A stretch of DNA of 64,000 bases, taken from assembly GCF_001039355.2 (NCBI RefSeq), contig NW_019775846.1, positions 1 to 64,000 of the forward strand, read 5' to 3'. The notes under the pieces are model-generated. The model had not been told where the DNA came from, ran no database searches, and saw only the letters and a program-made list of their open reading frames with translations. The stretch's first letter is position 1. Each line of letters begins with the position of its first letter. The translations under genes and the position numbers were made by a program. Shown here one piece after another: positions 22,525 to 35,435 of this stretch. This DNA is from Lingula anatina (taxonomy: Eukaryota > Brachiopoda > Lingulata > Lingulida > Lingulidae).

Positions 22525-25500
22525 CTAAAGCACCTGTTTTCCAGCCACATAAACCTCTTGTATGTTTCTGTCATCACCTGAATTAAACAAAAAGAGGTGA
22601 ACAAATCAACACTACAAACACTGTTAAACAGTCTAATCATTAAAGGCAACTTTAAAAATAATTGTTTTCTTCATAAACATTACATAAAATTTATCATTTC
22701 ACCATAATATCTGATCATGGTATGAATCTTTAATACTTTGCTTAGAGTGAAAAGATGAATATTCTTAGTTTTAATACTAGTTTTAATAGCACTGGGGAAT
22801 TCCATCCCATCCCCATCATTTTTGTATTCTTGGTCATCCCTGTAATCACACCACAATTAATAATTAATAAATAATAGATAGATAATAATTAACAGACTTG
22901 CCTAAAAATAGAAATTTCTGTATGATATCATCAGTTGAGTCCCTCTTGAAAATGTCAACAGGCCCCTCAACAACAGTGGTGTCCACCAATAGAGCATCGA
23001 ATTCTTTTCCCACCTCAAAGTTGCCAGTCTTGTCTGACAGGCCCAAAACTGCAACAAAATATAATTTTTAATTAAATATATGAGTTAAATATAGAATATA
23101 CTTTTTTTCTTAAATGTTTGAATATAAAAATCTTTCCTACTCAAAACTAAGAAGTAACAAACATATCGATCGGCTTGTCACAAAATTTCATAAATTACAG
23201 TAAGAAATTTGTGCTACTGTCAAGCATTTAAATGTAATCCTAATCAATCTAAACTTTAAATTTTTGCAAACTAAAGGGGATTCAGGATATGAAACATACA
23301 GTAAGCATGGACACTTACTCTAAATCTCCCACCACCAACCACATCTCTTCAAATGTTTTTTTTTTTTTTTTTTTTAATGAAAACAGTCAGAACAAAATAA
23401 TGCAAATAATGTTCTACACATGCCCCCTCCCTACTATTTCAGGCAAAATCCTGAATCTGCCCATAGATACATATAATAGAGTTCAATATCAGTCAGTTTA
23501 TGCGGGCTGTATTTCTTGTAACAAATGCCTGGATAATAATGGTCAAAACAATTATCTAAACTCAATCAGTGAGGACCTCTAAGAAAGAACTATCCATTTT
23601 CTCTAGCTAAATTAAACTTCGTTGAGCATCTGGAGACAACTTGTTATGCTACAGTGGGCCTAGTCTGAACTAGTGGAGTACCTTCACTTCCCCCTAGAGT
23701 GGCCAATTTAAAAGCTTCACGGTGACTCAAGCTCTTGTAATCAGTATGCATGTCAAGGCTGATGACATTGGAGACTTGGACGGCTGTGCGTATGGCATCT
23801 AGCATGGACGGGTGGTAGCCACCAGAAACATCTGGAAAAAAATTGAGTAGGAACCAAAGTTTGAACTGACAAACATGGAAAATGAAATGCATTTCATCTG
23901 AAAAATAGTCTTATTGAGTATCTAAAGGTCGCATTGATCTATTACTATATCTGATCTAACATATTTCTTTTATTTAATTAATTACTTTCTGATTCGAATG
24001 ATTTTGAATTTCAGGTGACTGTCACGTATCATTTTCTGATTTCAATCACTTCACATGCTATACATCCGATCTAGTATAAAATGTCTGAATGGCATCTAAT
24101 TAACAATGCAATATTTTAATTCTTACCAACAATCAAACAATTTACAGAAAAAAACAACATTAACTGAAAAACATCATTTCTTACGGAGAAAACAAATTGA
24201 ACAACAATATCACATAGCATAGTGCCACTGTTATACACTATGTTAGAACAATTGCATTTTTTATAAAAACCAAAAATAAACAAGCTGAACTATTGGGATA
24301 GGCCTATAGCATTTCATAAGAGTGCAATCTGATCCTCATGCATGGTTCTGTGTCTAAAATCTAACATAATAAATCTTCTCTATACAGAGTACACTATTGA
24401 TCTATGCTAATATAGAGAATGGAGTGTTATATGTCCAACTGAAAATAATCTTTTAGAGGGCATTTAGAACAAGTTGATCCATGGACTAACAGATCTGCAG
24501 ACTAAATATGGCTGACCCACTAAAAAGCGATGCTGCTAATCCCCCCCGATGGTCTCCCCACCTCCACACGCACCATTAAGCAGATTTAGTTGGAGAATCT
24601 TTTCTGAATGCACTCCTAAAGTTTGTGGCTTAAAAAACTTTCAGTGCCAGCACTACATCATGAAAACTGCAGTTGAACTTTTTTCTACCTCAGGTAAAGA
24701 AGTCAGTTCAAAACTGCACTGCAATAATTTATACTCACTGTCTGCATTTTTTTTTCTGCATGTTCATCAAGACACGAAAAGGCCAAGGCCAGTAGGTGAT
24801 GCAGTCAGTCAAAACTTTACTGCAATCATTCAGAACTTGACATTTCTAAGCTGCCATCTATGTATAATATATAACTCTATCAACTTCATTGCCCTGCTCA
24901 GTATAAGCTAGCAAACTACAGGTTATAAACTTAAAGATGCAGGGAATTTAAATTCACCCTGCTGAAAAAAAAAGGACTACCTGTGCCAAGACCAAGTTTC
25001 ACCCCCATGTCCAAAACTCTTCTTGCATCCATCATGCCACTACGCAGGCTGAAAAGCAAGTAGCATGCAAACAATTGATAGACTAGAGTAATTAAATGGG
25101 ACTACATATCAGACATATTAATCATAGCAAAATGTAAAGCTTTACTTTGGCAGTGGCAGATCCAGGGAAGGAGCAGTGACATTTTGATAGACCAAAACAT
25201 AGTGGATCACATAACGTTACCAAGTTTTCCTCATGACTTTTTTTTGGGGGCAAAGGCACATGTAATTTATGCACCATTATAACAGTGACAGTGTTCAGTA
25301 AAGGTCTTACTTAAGCAGAGCTGAAAGTTAAACAGAGCTGTGTACCGTGCTAGTCTGAATGACCTAACAGACATGATTTTTTAAAAAGATTAAATTCTGT
25401 TTGAGTGTCAGAGGATATTTCATTCAGAAATTCATAAAATAAATTGTACACAAAGGTTTTAGCAACTTCATTTAGTTATTTACAAAGATAAAAAAAATCT

Positions 25501-28500
25501 GTCAGTGACACTTTTTAACCATTTTTGTAGAACTCTTTCATTGTTTACACAGACTACTGTGAAAATAAGGCCACATTCACAACCAAAGTTGATCCGTGGA
25601 CTAACAGATCTGCAGATCAAATATGGCTGACCCACTTGAAAGCTTGACCTATTCAGTCTTTTAGGGGATTATGTGGCAGGTTTCCAAGTGGTTCAGCCAT
25701 ATTTGATCTGCAGATCTGTTTAGATCAACTTGTTCTGAATGTGGCCTAAAACTGCAGCTCAGTGGAATGAAAAATACTCAGTACTGATTGATTTGGACCT
25801 GGTGTTATGACTGATAGCTGACGATAGGTTAATTTCTAAAATTACCACTAAGCTTCCCCCTACAAAATAAACAGTTACAAATAGTATAGCATACAATACA
25901 ATAAAGGAAGATTATGATGAAAGAGCACATTATTCCCATGAAATTTTTAACCTTGTGAATCCCTTACCAAATTCCTGGATCTGTCAATGCTTCTGGGCAT
26001 TGCTGTATTCGTATCAGGCAAGATCCACCCCACACATACTATATGAAATTATATATTTTATTTGAAAATTGGGTTCTAGATGCCAGTTAAAACCCTTGTA
26101 TGGATTCCATTATTAGGTCAATCATTATTAATGGGTAGAAAATTAAGCAATCAGTCAAAATTATCCAGCCATTATGACTTTACCTGCACTGATACAGCAA
26201 TGCTATGACATATACATTGTATACAACAAGTAAATATAATGAACTAGGGAAGAGAGGGCAAAAGGACTCGGGTCTGATATCAATATTAGTAGAAAGGTCT
26301 TGTAATTGCCTAAGTGCAGTATTTCATATATCATATATATTTAAGAAGCTTGACACTCATGAACATGCCACATAATGAATGATATATATAGCTAAGCAAA
26401 CCAATCACACACAAAATTACAGATGTCATATACACAACATTATAGCATTTTATACCACTCACTCATTCATTCATTTAGATACCATTTTATTTTTCTACTT
26501 TATTCATTTATTTATTGCTTTCCACTGGTTTACCTTGCCTTACCTGAGGTTTGAGTTTGGGCAATGTGAAATTCCTGTGCCTGTAGATTTAAAAAGTTTA
26601 AGCTCTTCATCTGACAGGTAAACTCCATGGGCCATCACCGTCTAAAAAGTCAAATATTCTGTCAGTATCGTAACAATTTTACAGTCTTAAAATATCCTTA
26701 ATTCAAGATCGACAACATTATCATATGTTTTATTTGTGTTTAGCATATATATATATATCAGTTTCACTTCACAGGTGCTTTGCAGTCAACCATTCAAGGT
26801 AGTGTACTTTTAACTCCCTGCCCTAGTTTACACTGAAAGAATGATCCATGCTTTGCAGTGAACCATTGAAGCATGTCCACTTTTTAGTACTTATCATACA
26901 CTGATCATGTGTTGCAAAGCCTACATTGTACATGTTGGTTCACTTGAGGGAGTAAATATAAGGCAGGTCTTCGGATTTAAAGGGTAGAAGGTAGTGAATA
27001 GTGTGTGGAGTAGTAAAAGATTCACTGAGTCACCTGCCCCTATATAAACTGAATGGATAAAATGGATGGATGGATGAATGAAATGAATGAATGAGAATAA
27101 CTGAATGGCACAATCAAAGCTGATTTTTGACTGCTTTCACAATTTAACTATTGACTTAAGTTCTGGTCAATTTCAAATCAGGATAAACTCAAGGAAGTCT
27201 ATTATAATGCACTGGCCCAAAAGATAATAAACTTTTTTCTATTGTAATAAAACAGGCATCATCTTTCATCATTCAGGTAGACTTTCATTGATTCATCTTG
27301 GGTCAAAGTTTGGATCCAAACATTTAGACCTATTTACTTTTTTTTCTGTCTAACACCTGGCCTTTTCTATAATCAGAGTTCACCATGTCACTTGCCTTGT
27401 CAGTCAAGAGGTTACACTGATCATAAACATCTGCATAATGTTTGGACCCTGGAAACAATTCCTTCACCCATTCCACCTCATCTGTGGTCTCTGATATGTG
27501 ACTCTGGGAGGAAATCAGAAAAAATATTAACACAGTAAATGAAAGTCCATAAAAAAAATTAGTAGCTTCCTTTTAATTTGTCTTATCAGCATTTTCCTTT
27601 TTATTTGTCAGTTTATCTATTCATTAATTTACATAATATTAACTTTTTTTCATCATTTTTTTTAAATTTTAATATTTTCATCTTTTTTTTCTTCTTACCC
27701 CCTATAGCTATTCATTTTATTATCTTATAAAAATATTTAAGGTGACTGGTCATAATGTAGTCACTACTTCTAGATGGCACTGGAACACACATTAGGAATG
27801 AAAGTCGAGAAAAATATATATCAAATGAAAAATATTAAATGTGCAATAATGTATGATATACTGATAACTTCTTGTACCTGTATTGGCAAATCATACTGTT
27901 TAGCCAAATGTCCTAGATATTTGCTCAGCTCTAGGGTGCAGTTGGGGGCAAACCGTGGTGTGATCACTGGTTTTATGAGTGGATTCTGAAATACATTATA
28001 GAAGTGTGACTACTAAAAATGATAGTTATTTCAACATACAATGGTTATCTTAAAAAGTCCCTGAAACAATTTACATGTCATTTATCTTTTGGAGTCAAAA
28101 TGGCATGCATACATTACAGGAAATTTATTTTTAAAACTAAAAACAAATAGTATAAAATTTGCAGGCATTTATTACATAATTTTCTCTTATGAAAAATTAA
28201 GTTACTCACATTTTTCTTAAGAATCTTGGTTACAAATCTGAAACAAAAAATATAAATATTTATTTATAAAAATCATTCCATCAAATCTTTCTCTTTAACT
28301 TTTTGCATGATCAAAAATAAGTTACAATTTAAACAAATAAATTTAATAAATGGTTGCTGAAGATAAATGACAGTGAAAAAAAAAACATTAACGTCATGAA
28401 AAAACATAACACACTTTTCTGTTTCCTCTTTGGACTCCTGCGTTGTCTCAACATAGTAATGTGGGGAATAGGCATCCATGTTGACTTTGCCAATGTATGC

Positions 28501-30235
28501 TCTCTGACCAGCATTTTCTGTAAAATTGACATAAAATATCTTTGCATTTCCTTAAGTCCTACAAAAGAATTCTAACTTTCCTGCTTTTCTTGCTTATTTT
28601 CCTGCACTTAATTCAACTTTTACTTTAAGATATATGGATAACTGGGAGTGTCAAGAGAAGTTCAATATTCCATAAATCACCAATTGTTGGTTTTTTTGTA
28701 ACAATGTGTACAAAATAGACATAATGTAACATATGATAGAATGCAATTTTACTGGACTTTTATTTAAAGACAGCACTGCATCTTTATACTGAAGACTTCG
28801 ACAATTATGTATTTTACACATACTACAATAATGAATCTTTTAATGGATTCTTAGGATACATAATTTTAGAATTATTTAAAACTAGATCTTGGTCAGCATT
28901 TTCTTTTTTGTTTCTACTGTATAAAATGGTACAACAGGGTAGCCTGCTTTTTAATTTTCTTGCTACCACACATATTTAAAGAATTTATGGCTTTAAAAAA
29001 TACAGTACAATTTTCCCCATTAAAAAGATAACTCTAGTACGTTATCAGGAAAAGTCCCCTGATGAAGATGTAATTTTAAATCTTTCCTTATCACTTTGTA
29101 AGTCCAGTAAAAAGAATTTTAATAAAATGATATTTTATCTCAACTGGGTATCTGATGAATCTTTGAAACTTTTAAGTATTTAAAAATAACAGCTATGTAC
29201 AAAGTTGCCTTACCAACTATATCACATAATTTCAGTGTGGCATCAACATGGATCGTAGCAAAGTAACAGGCTGTGGTAGTTCCATTTTTCAAAACCCTTT
29301 TCTAAAAAAAATCAAATAAAATGAAATGAAAACGTAAAGAAGCACTTGTTCAACACTGTTATAAAATCAACACAAAACAATATGTAAGGCTTGTACATGA
29401 AATGACAGGCCCGTAGCCATGGGTGTTTGGGAGTGTGGCATGAATCATTCGGAGCGTGAACCATCCATTCTGCTCATGCGCACGAAGTGCAGGCAAATCT
29501 GAGAGACTTCCGGCATGTACAGTCCGTCTCTATCAATTCATCAATACATTATTAGACTTAAATAAACATACACTGTTGAGAACATACTGCAACTTCAAAC
29601 ATAATATTTAGAAGTATTCATATCTTTTAGATGTTCACCTATACTGTGATTTCCCTCAGGTGGCCACATCTACACACTAGCCTAGTAAAATCAATGTAGT
29701 ATGCCAACAGCTGAATAACAACAGCCCATCCACAGTAGGTTCATCCATGCGTCGAACTGTAATTTGACGCTGATTCTCTATCAAAATTATCAATTAACAC
29801 ATGAATTTTACCTAAAAATATCCCCATCATAATAAATATATAATGAGGTAGGAAACGAACTAGCTGAATGTCACAGTACAGGTGATAAAAAAGGATCATT
29901 CACGGAACGGCTCGTACACGCGTCTGCTGCATGTACAATCAGTCAGGATGGATGGTTCACGCGAAACAGACAGGGGGGTTGGAAAGAACCACCCTTTTTG
30001 ACAGGAAAAGGTCCCCTCTGGGTAAAATTTTATCTAAATACACCAAGGTTTCATTGTATAAGGTCCACTTTTTTAGAAAAAGAACCCCCATTTTGAAACT
30101 GCTGGCTACGGGCCTGAATGATATGATTCAATATCTTTATATGTAAACATGTATGTATGGGGTGTCAAAATACAGCTGGATATAACCAATTCTATCAGCC
30201 ATTCTATGGGCTCAATCAAAACCTACAAGGTAAAA

Positions 30236-30298
<63 letters not shown>

Positions 30299-31411
30299 AA
30301 GGTCCAAAAAATGAGGCACTAGACCATTTCATAAAAAAATGTCCACCATAACCTTTATATATAAACTTACTACAGCCTTCTGATACACGTCTTCAGCAAA
30401 CTTGAGGTCTTCAAAGTTTGCTTCAATGGGATATGTATAATTTTTCAGCCAATCAAGCAGATGTAACTCCATGGCTGTGCCAGTGTAGACATATTGGGAA
30501 GCATGGATGTGGGTGTCAATCAAACCAGGCATAAGAAATTTCCTGGAATGAAAAATAGAAAATGATATCACATAATAAAATCTCAATTTTGGGTTCAAAT
30601 GCCCTCTCATCCTTTCATGATTCACAACCATTTTGATGCTAGAGAAGTTTCATAAGTACTTTGATGCTGTAATTCATATACGTAATAATAGGGTAGGATC
30701 AGAAATGACCCGACATGACACATCTCTAATCACACTACTGAATTATATCAGGGGCGGATTGAGGCGGTCTTCTGGGTCTTCCGGAAGACGGTCAAATTTC
30801 TAAGTTTACATTGATGAGTACCTAATTTTTTCTGTGGGAAGACGGTCAAAAAATGGAGGATGGATCAACAAAGATAATGTGGAAGACTGTCAGAAAATAT
30901 CTCTGGGTCCGCCCCTGTATATAGATATCATTTTAAAGTACCATTACATTTCTCACATGAATGTTGGGGCACACAGTATCCAGCCCATAAACAATGACCA
31001 CTACTGGACAGGCATGTCAATACATACTGTCTGGACACAAATTTAAGGGACATGATATCCCCCTAGATCTATTTTAATATAACCTGGATGGCATTCCTTT
31101 GTTACAAGAAATGCCTTTCATCTTCATGTATACCCCCCCCCCCCCCTTGAATCTTCAAAGCAGTCAGTGAGAGTTACAGCAGTCAGTGAGAAGGCAGTGA
31201 GAGTGAGAGTGAGATTCAGGGGTGACCAGGTCTGTTCAATAAAGTCCTTACTAGAAAGCAGAATCTCTGTGTGGTTTTCTCTTACTCTTGTGAAGCTTAA
31301 AACTTACATTACCAAAGTCATTCCTGTTACATACTACTTTCCATCAGCTGAAAATCTGTTTCTGACATGCACAGCAAAATCCCTGGTGCTTGCTAAAGAT
31401 TGAAACAAAAT

Positions 31412-31460
<49 letters not shown>

Positions 31461-33572
31461 CTTACCCTTTTTTGAGGTACTTAACATCATTTTCCTGAAG
31501 CCCCAATTCTGATAAGGCTTCATCGAGATAAGAGGAGTCCTTGACAAGTTGGATCTGTAAGAATACAATGAATAAGATTACTTTTACCCAGCAAGAACAG
31601 CAAATTTAAAACAATATTGAATCAACATTATAGTTTAACATTTTGCAAACATAGAGTTCAACTTTGTTGGAAATGGACACCACAAACACTAACTTATGAA
31701 GTTGAAAAAATATTATCCATTGATACTAACAAGGCAAGACATTTTTAAGTTGACTGTTAACTGAAAATTTCTGCCAAAAAACTGATTTAAGTCAGCCCTA
31801 CCATTATACTGACTGAGGTTCAAGCATACTAGTAGTTTAAACTTCCCACCCTGAGAACATTTACATGTTTTAGAGCAACAAATGTAAATTATATTCTAAG
31901 TAATTCATTTTAGTTGTATCGTTTTCTAGATGGACAAAATATATACATTCTAGCATATAATCTTAAAGGATATGTCCCTTTAAAACTTAACATTCACCAA
32001 AATTTCTCCATGTTATGTTTGAATATGTCTTTATTATCTAATACAGTAGTGAACATTGTTTTCCCTAGACAATAGTCCTCTTTTTCATATATTTAGTATT
32101 GAATAATGGCATATGAAATGTTATCTATCATTTAAATTTATAAGAGTAAATAATGGAGGTCAAGTCCTAGATAAAGTATGTTACCCTGTGTGCATTTTAA
32201 AATATGTTTCTATTGTACCCTCGAGGTCATATACCCCAATATTTATTAGTGTCACACTGAAACGTTTTCACCATAGTAATGTATAGGACCATGTTAAAAC
32301 TGCAACATGCAAAATAAGATCAAAGGTATAGGGGGGTTTTTAGGAGAATGTTAGGAGGATGCCAAAGAACTAATTTTACATAAGACTGGGCTATTGTGAT
32401 GATATGTGATATCTAAATGACTTAGTTAAGAATACATGTGACATAAAGAAGTGGACAGGGCTCCTCAGCCCCCATGCTTCCAGACTGGGACTAATCTGGC
32501 AGAAAAAGTGGGACTAACCTACACCTACAATGTATGTAAGGATGTATTCCCAGACATTTAGATCGATCTATCCCTGTGGGGAGTCTCACTAGATTACTTC
32601 AGATAATCCGGCTTAAATGTCCGTCCCGCCTACCACAAGCTGTAAGGGGGTAATTAACTTTCGTGCCCGCTCTGCTGTCAGCTATTTAGCGTGAACCCCC
32701 AGGGAGTTGGGTCGATCTAGTTTGGATCGATCTAATCTCTGGGAATGGGGTCTAAATGTGCAGTAAGAGAGCTTCTGTGCTTTGCAATAAGTGAATAATG
32801 GCAAATGGTAGTAATGGTACATTCCAGACATTCAGCATAAAGGAGGTTGACTGATTATCCAGCATGCCCTTTTTAAGGATCTCTTTTGTTACAAGAGCAA
32901 GTTTTTTTTCTTTAATTTATTCAAATGCTTTTCTTGAACTTAAGATACAGTAAAAGGAACACAGGTAGCTAGTGTTTAAAATAGACTACAACAGAAGTTA
33001 TTCCTTTTAGATCCATTTACCCTGATGACAACACTCAAAACTTCACAGCCCTGAACTTGTTCAGAACAGCAACAACAAAAAGAACCAGGACTTTTTTACT
33101 GACAGAGTAACAGAAAAAAAAGGAACAACCTCCCCAGTGAAGTTGTTATGCATCATCACTAAGACATTTAAAAACGAAGTGGATAAATACTGGAACAACA
33201 TAGTTAATATACTACATGGAACAATTCGGCCTCCATCCCTAAGAATAACATTTTCGCTAAGTAGTCGGAGAAGTCTATTACAATGAATATATTAGTAACT
33301 ACTCTGATTACCTTAAGTAAACAAGTGTTACGTATTTTACGTGTTTATATTAAGTCTGGCGACATACATATTAGATAACATAAAGCATACAGATTAGCAC
33401 AAGTGAAAGGTTGGCCCAGGTCAGATCACGTTTTTGCATTACCTTCTCTACCACGTAAACGCGATGGGCTTACCTTTCCATTTTTCACCCCAAGAATGTG
33501 ATCCTCCAGTATTACCATAGGGTCATCGGCTGTGGAGTGGCATAAAGTTCCATAAAATATCTTCGCGGCCAT
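22525..33572 (-). CDS. GDA: Guanine deaminase
   Basis: Hydrolyses guanine to xanthine and ammonia in the cytosol (purine catabolism). Thirteen coding exons in transcript order: 33474-33572, 31466-31554, 30371-30542, 29214-29301, 28415-28517, 28210-28237, 27878-27985, 27396-27503, 26544-26641, 24981-25048, 23682-23831, 22902-23048, 22525-22577. Total 1311 nt, 436 residues (human about 454), frame intact. Amidohydrolase metal and catalytic residues are all present: His74 and His76 (DTHIHASQ), His231 and Glu234 (SHISE), His270 (MAHG), Asp321 (TDVSGGY). HCPNSNL and EVGKEFDA are further family marks. The sixth exon is only 28 bp. The donors after 27396 and 22902 are GC rather than GT (AG|GCAAGT). 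Start ATG at 33572 lies in the only sensible first exon. Tail-to-tail with the hydrolase gene. Confidence 0.94.
24459..24520. mobile_element. Half-copy of hairpin element F
   Basis: Contains AAGTTGATCCATGGACTAAC and AGATCTGCAGACTAAATATG, matching one arm of the hairpin at 25568-25747. The second arm is absent. GDA intron. Confidence 0.6.
25568..25747. mobile_element. Hairpin MITE F, about 180 bp
   Basis: Begins AGGCCACATTC and ends GAATGTGGCCT. The two arms of about 70 bases, each with AGATCTGCAGATCAAATATG or its complement, pair almost throughout around a 40-base loop. GDA intron. Confidence 0.8.
29406..30116. mobile_element. MITE family C, long 711-bp member
   Basis: Ends CAGGCCCGTAGCCA and TGGCTACGGGCCTG are perfect inverted repeats. 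AATGA lies at both borders and may be a target duplication. The right 150 bases match the short copies at 19.8, 47.0 and 50.1 kb in opposite orientation. No transposase frame. Lies in the GDA intron between exons 30371-30542 and 29214-29301. Confidence 0.7.
30231..30300. repeat. (AAAT)n microsatellite
   Basis: About 17 uninterrupted AAAT units in a GDA intron. Confidence 0.97.
30749..30917. mobile_element. Small inverted-repeat element E
   Basis: Begins CAGGGGCGGA and ends TCCGCCCCTG with TAT at each border. The interior repeats GAAGACGGTCAAA twice. About 169 bp in a GDA intron; no coding frame. Confidence 0.65.
31413..31457. repeat. (CT)n microsatellite next to a GDA splice donor
   Basis: About 22 CT units on plus, so a GA tract on the GDA transcript, beginning only 8 bases after the donor of exon 31466-31554. 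Confidence 0.97.
32543..32750 (+). mobile_element. MITE family A, copy 4
   Basis: TATTCCCAGACATTTAGATC at left and its complement GATCTAATCTCTGGGAATGG at right, interior colinear with copy 1. In GDA intron 1, which is otherwise about 1.9 kb of non-coding DNA. Confidence 0.88.
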
Positions 33573-34193
33573 GACTTCCGCAGTGAATCAATGCAAGATC
33601 CTGGTTTATCGCAAGCAAAATGTCACTGTGCCTGACAATCTCAGGGGGCGGGTCCAAAAATAGAACAGGGGTGTTTTCTTCTCATTACATTTCTCCTGGT
33701 ACTCTAAAACCATTCTGACGTAAGAGCGTAACCTGTCATTCCCTTTTAAGTTTGAGAAGTGTGTAAAAAAATACGCTTGTCAACTGTTGTATTATCTGAG
33801 TCCACGTGACGTCACTGTTGTCGCTGTTTGCTTAACCTGAGCACCTGAGAAAAGCCAGGACGGTGAAAAACTTCCGTGTCAAAGGAGAACTTCGGGCGCG
33901 ATTTATCGCTCAAGAATAGGATCTTTATTCTTCTTCTTCTTATTATTATTATTATTACTATTATTATTCAATAATACTACAAACCGAACGGTGCCAGAAG
34001 AAAACCCTATGGCGCGTTATTTATTTTTACTTAAACAAACTTTTTGTAAATGAATAAATAAATGAATAATTAAAAAGTGTGTGTAGCCTGTGTACCGTTA
34101 CCACTGTTGAAGAAAGAAGTGAAGTTTATACATAAATTGCATTTCTTTAAAATCACAAAGAAAAGTCTGTATTGTAGAACTGGTAATCTGGGC
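33573..34193. promoter_or_regulatory. GDA 5' flank
   Basis: Upstream of the GDA ATG, relatively CG-richer around 33580-33900. It must hold the GDA promoter. No TATA box or other specific site is convincing. An ATT-rich simple repeat lies at about 33930-33970. Confidence 0.4.
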
Positions 34194-34401
34194 GTATTCC
34201 CAGACATTTAGATCGATCTATCCTCGTGGGGAGTCTCACTAGATTACTGTCAGATAATCCGGCTTAAATGTCCGTCCCGCCTACTACAAGCAGTAAGGGG
34301 GTAATTAACTTTCGTGCCCGCTCGGATGACAGCTATTTAGCGTGAACCCCCAGGGAGTTAGGTCGATCTAGTTTGGATCGATCTAATCTCTGGGAATGGG
34401 G
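34194..34401 (+). mobile_element. MITE family A, copy 5
   Basis: Nearly identical to copy 4 through its whole length. TGGTAATCT occurs just outside each end (34181-34189 and 34410-34418) and may be a target duplication of 8-9 bases, which would suggest an hAT-like origin. Confidence 0.88.
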
Positions 34402-34551
34402 TCTATGCTGGTAATCTATGCTGTGGGGTAGTAACGGCGCACGGGAGGACTAACATTCCTGTCACACCGGCATATTTTGCAACACATGTACAGTCCTAAC
34501 GGGAGGGTTGTTACCACCCCAAGACAATTTTAATCGAATACTTTTTTTTTT

Positions 34552-35025
34552 GTCATAACACATTACAGAAACCCTTTTGGTAAATCAATAAACATTACAA
34601 TATACATCTCTGGAGAGCCTCCATGCTATTCCATATTTTTCTTTGTTTCCAGCCCTGGTTCTGATGATACATCTAAACAAAGCTAACACTGTGCATCACA
34701 CTCTAATTGATAAAATGCAGAAACAATACTGACATTTTTTTTCAAAAATAAAATGAATAAAAAATAAATTAATCTGAAGCCGGAAGANGGTCATAACACA
34801 TTACAGAAGCCTTTTTGTAAATCAATAAACATTACAATATACATCTCTGGAGAGCCTCCATGCTATTCCATATTTTTCTTTGTTTCCAGCCCTGGTTCTG
34901 ATGATACATCTAAACAAAGCTAGCACTGTGCATCACACTCTAATTGATAAAATACAGAAACAATACTGACATTTTTTTCAAAAATAAAATGAATAAAAAA
35001 TAAATTAATCTGAAGCCGGAAGAGG
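34552..35025. repeat. Small tandem near-copy around a single N
   Basis: 34552-34787 is repeated as 34790-35025 with only a few changes and indels; the single N at 34788 lies exactly between. Best read as two overlapping contig ends that were not merged. Confidence 0.85.
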
Positions 35026-35435
35026 AGACTAGTTACTATATTATGACAGTTACCCTAGTTGTCGTTCCCTAAACTTGGATTTTTACAGCCTTTGAAACAT
35101 TTAAAAGTAAAATCTCAAACAATTGTATTGTGTGGCTAAATCTTGTTACTGATGTAAAACTTAATGACTTTAGAACTGGACAAATTGGTCACTGAGTGTA
35201 TCTTCTATTGGGTCCACAGATTATTTTCACTCAATATTCACATATATATGCATCTGGCTAATTCTGTGCACCTTTCTCTTGTGTCCAACGAGTTTTTTTT
35301 TTTTTTTTTTTTTTTATGGATTTGAATTAATGTTATCTGTCAGCTGGCTTTTAATAACGAGAAGACAATATCTTGGAGAGAATAGTAATAGTGACTTTTT
35401 TGCCTGATAGACAATCACAAAAATGCCATCATATG

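Noticed and set aside
24549-24911. 120-codon plus-strand frame in a GDA intron
   Set aside because: No family resemblance, no splice partners, and it lies antisense inside an intron between two GDA exons.
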